From: Coemansia sp. RSA 922
Taxonomy: Eukaryota; Kickxellomycota; Kickxellomycetes; Kickxellales; Kickxellaceae
Direction: 5' to 3'
NCBI GenBank assembly: GCA_027577415.1
Contig: JANBQS010000900.1
Coordinates: forward strand, 1 to 10,651
Length of the DNA: 10,651 bases
A model generated the notes under the pieces. The model did not search any database. It was not told the origin of the DNA and was given only the letters and a program-made list of their open reading frames with translations. The stretch's first letter is position 1, and every line of letters begins with the position of its first letter. A program made the translations under genes and the position numbers. Below are positions 6,133 through 10,651 of this stretch, in pieces.

Positions 6133-6783
6133 ATGGATTTTGTAACAAATGCCAAAAAGTTTGGCGTGCGCGCGGTAAGTAGATTACTCGCAGTGGATAG
6201 CCAGCTTGCGTGGTTAATGTCACTCATTGAGCTAAATTGCACGTCAAAGCACTTTGCGAACACACTTTTACGCTTTTTTTGTCGGTCTCGGTAGCTGCTC
6301 TTGCAAGGTCTGACCTTTCTCAGCGTGCTGACGTCGGCGTTTATGATTTGGAAGGGGCTGTCCTTGTTCACCAACAGCGAGAGTCCCGTTGTCGTCGTAC
6401 TTTCGGGAAGCATGGAGCCAGCGTACTACCGTGGAGATATTCTGTTCTTGAATAACGGATATAGCCCCATTGAGGTCGGAGAAGTCGTAGTGTACAAGCT
6501 GAAGGATAAGCCCATCCCGATTGTACATCGTGTGCTAAAGGTCCACACTCAGCGCGAGACTGGTGAGCAGTTCCTCTTGACCAAGGGCGACAATAACAAC
6601 GCCGACGACCGTGGGCTGTACAACCCTGGCCAGCTATGGATTCAGCGTGATGAGATCATCGGCCGCGTAAAGGGCTTTGTCCCCTATGCTGGAATGGGTA
6701 CAATCTGGATGAACGACTACCCTCAGCTCAAACTCGGTCTCTTGGGAACACTGTGCGTATTGTCGCTGTTCAGCAACGACTAG
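6133..6783 (+). CDS. SEC11: Signal peptidase complex catalytic subunit SEC11
   Basis: Two exons, 6133-6174 and 6295-6783, joined in phase 0 across a 120-nt gtaagt...ggtag intron, give 176 residues, the normal family length. The ATG has G at -3 and +4. The protein starts MDFVTNAKKFG, has one membrane anchor at about residues 18-39, then the S26B serine-peptidase core: SGSMEP with catalytic Ser53, a His box PIVHRV with His92, and KGDNNNADD with Asp113, Asp118 and Asp119. The tail (KGFVPYAGMGTIWMNDYP and a second hydrophobic stretch) matches the eukaryotic ER enzyme. Sec11 cleaves signal peptides in the ER lumen as part of the signal peptidase complex. Ser/His/Asp usage (not Ser/Lys as in bacteria) is confirmed by the His. 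It is divergent from PIG-P, also an ER protein. Very secure. Confidence 0.96.
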
Positions 6784-6784
6784 C

Positions 6785-7027
6785 ATGAGTTCTTGTTTGT
6801 AAAGCCACCTTTCTAGTGACCTACATAACACACTTTTTTTTAATCCTAGCTCTATCCAAATTACCTTGATCTGCGGCATATTTATGTTACCAGCCGTGTG
6901 CCGGAAGAGGACACTCGGGAGGCACATTTGCAGCAAATGTGGCCTGCAGCTCTCTCTCTCTCTCTCTCGGAAGACTTGCTGCGCAACGAGCGCTCTAGAC
7001 AAGCAGAAATGCCTCGTTATTGTCTAG
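6785..7027 (+). CDS. Doubtful: spliced small cysteine-rich ORF
   Basis: Exons 6785-6798 and 6850-7027 would encode 63 residues after removal of a 51-nt intron with donor gtaaag, a T-rich tract and acceptor cctag. The peptide begins with a hydrophobic stretch of about 20 residues ending PAVC, like a signal peptide, and has eight cysteines (4, 13, 22, 32, 35, 48, 49, 59). Against it: the ATG lies one base after the SEC11 stop, part of the frame is (CT)9 read as Leu-Ser repeats, the end lies in the retroposon-like segment, and another frame is open longer over the same DNA. The intron could instead belong to the SEC11 3' UTR. Confidence 0.15.
6950..6967 (+). repeat. (CT)9 dinucleotide tract
   Basis: Eighteen uninterrupted nucleotides of CT in the SEC11-ABCC interval, 11 nt upstream of the left CTGCGCAAC repeat. 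Confidence 0.95.
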
Positions 7028-7228
7028 CTGCCATTTACATATATGCGTGGTTTGATATCTGCCAGTACCCGAAATTGCCAAAGCCGAAGCACAACCCATC
7101 TCAGCTTGATTTTCGTGACAGGCCATTGTGCAAGCGTTTCACACGTTGGGTTTGTAGAGCGTGTATCTAATTGCCTTTGTTTGACTCGTGCACTGATTTA
7201 TTGCTCAAAAAAAAAAAAACTGCGCAAC
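6979..7228 (+). mobile_element. Retroposon-like insertion with A13 tail and 9-nt flanking repeats
   Basis: CTGCGCAAC occurs at 6979-6987 and again at 7220-7228. Between them lie 232 nt (6988-7219) that end in thirteen A (7207-7219) directly against the right repeat. This is the expected outcome of poly-A retroposition: target-site duplication, body, poly-A, duplication. The body has an open frame from its first base to TAA at 7168-7170 (60 codons), then 36 nt, then the A tail, which resembles the 3' end of an mRNA: coding end, 3' UTR, poly-A. It could be a 5'-truncated processed copy or the end of a LINE. I do not recognise the peptide. Against: the frame also stays open in the left flank, and a 9-nt match can arise by chance. 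Confidence 0.45.
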
Positions 7229-7422
7229 TATCTCTCACTGGCGTCACTGAGAGGGTACGCACAAGCAGATACTTGGTGGCCGCAGTCGGCATTAACGCAT
7301 TGTTCCATATTACTACAGACACAATCTAGAAGAAGGGCTGCTGGTATCCTAATTGCCAACCCTGCGAGTAGATTGTCTACCGACCTACATTCCAGCTCTC
7401 CACTTTCTAAATAGCACAGTTG

Positions 7423-7484
7423 CCCATTGCGCATGGGATGGCACCTGGTGAACTACTTAATGTAGGGGTGCAGGCTGTCCCTAC
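7423..7484. repeat. Run of four short inverted repeats
   Basis: In 62 nt there are CCCAT/ATGGG (7423-7427, 7433-7437), CACC/GGTG (7442-7445, 7447-7450), CTAC/GTAG (7453-7456, 7462-7465) and GTAGGG/CCCTAC (7462-7467, 7479-7484). The last two share GTAG, so they are mutually exclusive hairpins. The group lies 70-130 nt upstream of the ABC transporter ATG. Confidence 0.5.
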
Positions 7485-7552
7485 TAGAATTATTACTCCA
7501 TCAAGTATCTCTTTGCTTAGCTTCACTAGTCGACGAGATATCTAACTGACCA

Positions 7553-10500
7553 ATGTCATTTTATTTTACCACGCTACGAATCAGCCTTGTGGTTGACACT
7601 GTGGTGGTGTGCTTGGCCGTTCTGTGCCTGCTAACATCGACACCCTCCTGGCGTAGAACGATGTCCAAGCGACCAATAGCTGCTGCTGTTGCTGCTAATT
7701 TTGTCAATGTTGCCCTGCTAATATCGAACTCGAAAAGCCCCACGGATAGGTTCGCTACATCTATGGCGGCGACATTGGCCCTCTCCATATGGTCGGTAGT
7801 TAGCGTGTCCCGCGGCAATCTTCAGGCGTGCCTGCACCTCGCACGAGCGCTAAGTACGGCCTCAAATCTTTCGTTACCATTCTTACCAGCTGCGGCAGCC
7901 AGCGCTCTTACTCACCTATTCATTGCCTGGCAGCTGTTGGATGTGGGGACAAAGGCACTCGTCTTGCGCTGCCTCTATGATATTTTTGAGGTTCGAGGAT
8001 TTGCCTTGGTCGTGTTGGGCAAGCAGCGCCCATTTACTGCCAAGGATGTCGGCGATCCCGAGTTAGAGGATGAGCTGCTCTTGCAGAGCAGGCTTATTTG
8101 CGACGACAGCAAACAAAGGCAAGCAAACCGCTCTATTTTATTGTTGCTGTGAGAAGCCCCCTTGCTGCGTATCGGCTAGCATTTATCTAATCCACATGCC
8201 TGTCATTTGACTCTATCTACTTTGATTCTTTAATAGGTTTACTGTTGCCGGTTTTTTGATGTCGGAGTGGATGACGATGGCCTGTATGTTGATTATAGAC
8301 ACGCTCCTCAGGCTCGCTGGCAATGCCCGTCGATTGGTATTCATCGCCCTATTGACTGCCGTTAGCCGTAGTAGCCATGGGATGACCATGCTTGAGTTGT
8401 GCACACTTTTTGTGGTTTGGCAGCTGCTGGGATTCACGATACCCGCCCGAGGGTACTTTAGCAAGATTAGGACTAGCCTCAGCAAGCGCAGACAAGCGCT
8501 TATTTACAGCAAGATGGTAGCAGTCTATGCCGTTTCTCGAAACAGGTCCTGTGGTCTTTGGGAGATCGAAAACAAGGTCTATAATCTTGTGGGCGATGTA
8601 GATTTTGTTGTGTTCGTCATCAGCACGGCCTTAGCCGAGGCCCTTAGCGCGTGGGTGGCGGCAAGAAAGATAGGCTGGCGCGTTCTAGTACCGGTCGTCG
8701 TTGCGTTTGCTCACTGGCTGCTTTCTCGAGCGGTAAACCGACAGATCGAACGTCTTCGTAAGCAAAACCGAATCAGCAAGCCGCCCAACTTTCGGAAGGA
8801 GTTTTGGAGCTTACTGAGCAACATCCGAACCGTCAAGTTCTATGCTTGGGAGGATGTCTTTTGCGATGTTCTGTGGCCGACATTGGACCTCAAGGAGTAC
8901 GTGCCGCCAATGGTCTGGCGCGTGCTACAGTTTGGCCTTGATATCTTGGGCAGCGCTACGGCGGAGGTGTCAGCGGCTCTTGCTATTACGTCCTACATCA
9001 ACGCTGCTGGAACGATTGGCTACACCGATATTGCGCTGCTGATGGGGTCGATTGAGTCGTTGACAACATTTACATCTACTGTCGCTAGACTTGGCAAGAT
9101 GCTCGAGGACATTCGCAAGAACTTGCGGTTTCTGCAACGCTATATCGAACCCGACACAACCAAGTACATTGAGCGCTCATCAATAACCGGAGATTCTGCC
9201 GTCGATTTCGACGAGTGCGTCTTTTTGTGGAGCACAAACAGCTACTCGCTTGCGCCAATTACTCTGCAAGTAAAGGCGGGCGACTTTGTTACCGTCGTTG
9301 GACGTATTGGCAGCGGTAAATCGTCGTTCTTGTCAGCAATCTGTGGCGAAATGCCACTGACAAGTGGCCAGGGTTGCGTTCATGGTCGCATTGGCTATGT
9401 CCAGCAAAAGCCATGGATTATGAATGCCACCTTCCGCGACAATGTGCTCATGGGCGCCGACTTTGACGAGGCGTACTTTTCGCAAGTCGTTGACGCATGT
9501 GCGCTGGCTGCCGATGTTGAGCTGTTTCCTAAAGGCGACTTGACGATGATTGGCACGAACGGCGTGAACTTGTCTGGCGGACAAAAGGTGCGACTGGCAC
9601 TGGCAAGGTAAGCAAAACATGTTTAATGTCTTCAATCCTGCCGGCTGTGCTAACGATTGGCTATCCGAGATATTAACAATTTCCAATGTTACTTTTAAAT
9701 ATTGACATGTAGGGCGCTGTACTTGCGAGCAGACATTTACGTTCTTGACGATCTATTATCGGCAGTTGACCCACACGTGGAGCGCCATATCGTCGAGCGC
9801 GTTCTGGCCGCAGATGGCATTATCGGCCACAAGACACGTATCTTGGTCACACATGCCGAGCATTTGGTCCCGCTCAGCGACACTGTAATTACGCTTGTCG
9901 ATGGCGGTATGAGCGTTGCTCGACAGATTCCGCTTACTTTGGGCAACGTTGTTAACGAAGCAGCCGAGTCCAAGGGTAGTGCGCGCGGCAGCGGCGACAC
10001 GGACTGTGCCGACCAGCAAGCAGGCGAGGTGGACATCTACAACAAGCTCCCGGGATATCGTGCTGTGACTAGTGTTTGGTCTACCATCCGCCACTTTATC
10101 CAGCTAAGCGGCTATGGCGCGGTGGCATTCGTGATGATAACGCAATGTACCAAGGCATACGCGCTGTACTATAGCGAGAGCCTTCGAACCAGGCTAATGA
10201 CTGACGGTGACCCGGCCACAATGGTGCAGTCGTTAAAGCACTACTTGGTTGTCAACGCGCTTGTGGAGATCGGTCGCCATCAGCTCAACAACCTCGAGGA
10301 TTGGGCGCGAACGGTAGTGGTTTCAGCCACACTTGCTGAAAAGATGCGCAGACAGGTTCTTGGCCTTATCCTTTCAATGCCGCTTCCTTTGCTCGAGTCT
10401 CTGCCATATTTGAGCAAGAGCTGTCTGTTCCACCAGAGCAGATGGTCAGTCTCCCGCGCCTTGCCAAGCACTCTGAGCCGGGAGACGCTTCACGACTCGC

Positions 10501-10651
10501 TCTCAGCAGTTTCAACTATCGCTCAAGTTGTCAAGTCGTCGCCGGGGTTGATACTGCTATGTGGACCGATCATCGCACTAAACTATGCGATAGAGTGCTG
10601 GTATGGAGACACAGCGTCAAGGCTTGTCGATGTGCGTCGTGATTCACTCGA
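7553..10651 (+). CDS. ABCC/MRP-type ABC transporter, 5' part (cut by window edge)
   Basis: Exons 7553-8148, 8237-9607 and 9713-10651 give 968 residues and stay open to the edge. Introns are 88 nt (gtgaga...aatag) and 105 nt (gtaagc...tgtag). An in-frame TGA precedes the ATG by one codon. Order: an N-terminal hydrophobic region with about four helices (9-28, 41-58, 67-85, 106-128), a linker with GKQRPFTAKDVGDPE (156-170), TMD1 with the conserved NIRTVKFYAWED, then NBD1: Walker A GRIGSGKS (554-561), Q-loop Gln589, signature LSGGQ (644-648), Walker B VLDDLLSAVD (D668, D669) and His703. TMD2 follows. Asp669 stands where a catalytic Glu would be, as in the degenerate NBD1 site of ABCC proteins. 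Such pumps export glutathione conjugates, organic anions or metals, often into the vacuole; the substrate cannot be read here. NBD2 is off-window. Confidence 0.92.

Larger units (their letters stand above)
6784..7552 (+). other. 769-nt interval without a confident gene
   Basis: It contains a possible 51-nt intron (6799-6849, gtaaag...cctag) just after the SEC11 stop, a (CT)9 tract (6950-6967), a retroposon-like segment with A13 (6988-7219) between 9-nt repeats, and a cluster of short inverted repeats (7423-7484). Open frames at 6850-7170 and 7043-7414 are present, but neither has a convincing start or a recognisable domain; the second depends on the poly-A run read as lysines. The last 100 nt or so should hold the ABC transporter promoter. 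Confidence 0.5.

Noticed and set aside
6634..7002. 122-codon minus-strand frame over the 3' part of SEC11
   Set aside because: It is antisense to a clearly conserved enzyme and its Arg-Glu repeat is just the (CT)9 tract read backwards.
7024..7058. A-box/B-box-like sequences (TAGCTGCC, GGTTTGATATC) suggesting a tRNA-derived SINE
   Set aside because: Both matches are partial and too close together (about 24 nt), and no tRNA fold is visible; an mRNA-like or LINE 3' end fits better.
7043..7414. 123-codon plus-strand frame in the SEC11-ABCC gap
   Set aside because: It depends on the poly-A run translated as lysines, lacks an ATG-supported domain and crosses the right junction of the retroposon-like segment.
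4037..7591. 15-nt direct repeat CGAATCAGCCTTGTG at 4037-4051 and 7577-7591
   Set aside because: It lies in two unrelated coding exons in different reading frames, with no extended similarity; a single 15-mer match has a few per cent probability in a window of this size.
1..10651. tRNA, rRNA, CRISPR, prophage or bacterial operon signals
   Set aside because: Reading both strands showed none; all recognisable genes are eukaryotic nuclear genes with spliceosomal introns.

Overview
This is a eukaryotic nuclear window with a compact, fungal-type layout. Genes are packed on both strands. 3' ends lie 54-90 nt apart and most intergenic gaps are about 300 nt or less. Introns are short (about 84-131 nt), GT-AG, and all seven I can place end in TAG. 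All three stop codons occur at gene ends, so the standard code applies. The gene set (POL3, NOP10, GPI19/PIG-P, SEC11, SDHAF4) is core eukaryotic. A SIVA-type zinc protein, which I do not associate with Dikarya, makes me lean towards an early-diverging fungus. That placement is inference.

Layout. 1-1823 (-): N-terminal 607 residues of the DNA polymerase delta catalytic subunit, with the proofreading exonuclease complete and the window ending inside polymerase motif A. 1824-2116: divergent promoter with G1/S-like elements. 2117-2521 (+): SIVA-like protein with six CxxC pairs. 2612-2806 (-): NOP10. About 3111-4529 (+): an unrecognised coiled-coil protein split by at least four introns, one carrying a (CT)21 microsatellite; its 5' exons are uncertain. 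4575-5012 (+): SDHAF4. 5067-5852 (-): PIG-P/GPI19 with a long disordered N-terminal extension. 5853-6132: divergent promoter with an E-box/CCAAT composite. 6133-6783 (+): SEC11, two exons. 6784-7552: no confident gene; a 232-nt segment ending in A13 is flanked by 9-nt direct repeats and looks like a retroposed insertion, followed by a cluster of small inverted repeats. 7553-10651 (+): ABCC/MRP-type ABC transporter in three exons, running off the window in its second membrane domain.

The genes do not form one pathway. They cover replication (POL3), snoRNP/rRNA modification (NOP10), mitochondrial complex II assembly (SDHAF4), ER entry and GPI anchoring (SEC11 and PIG-P, which share a promoter region) and membrane transport (ABCC). 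The points most worth a second look are the retroposon-like insertion, the intron-rich coiled-coil gene with its (CT)21 intron, the SIVA gene paired with POL3, and the palindrome between the convergent SDHAF4 and PIG-P genes. I saw no rRNA, tRNA, CRISPR array or prokaryotic-type element.
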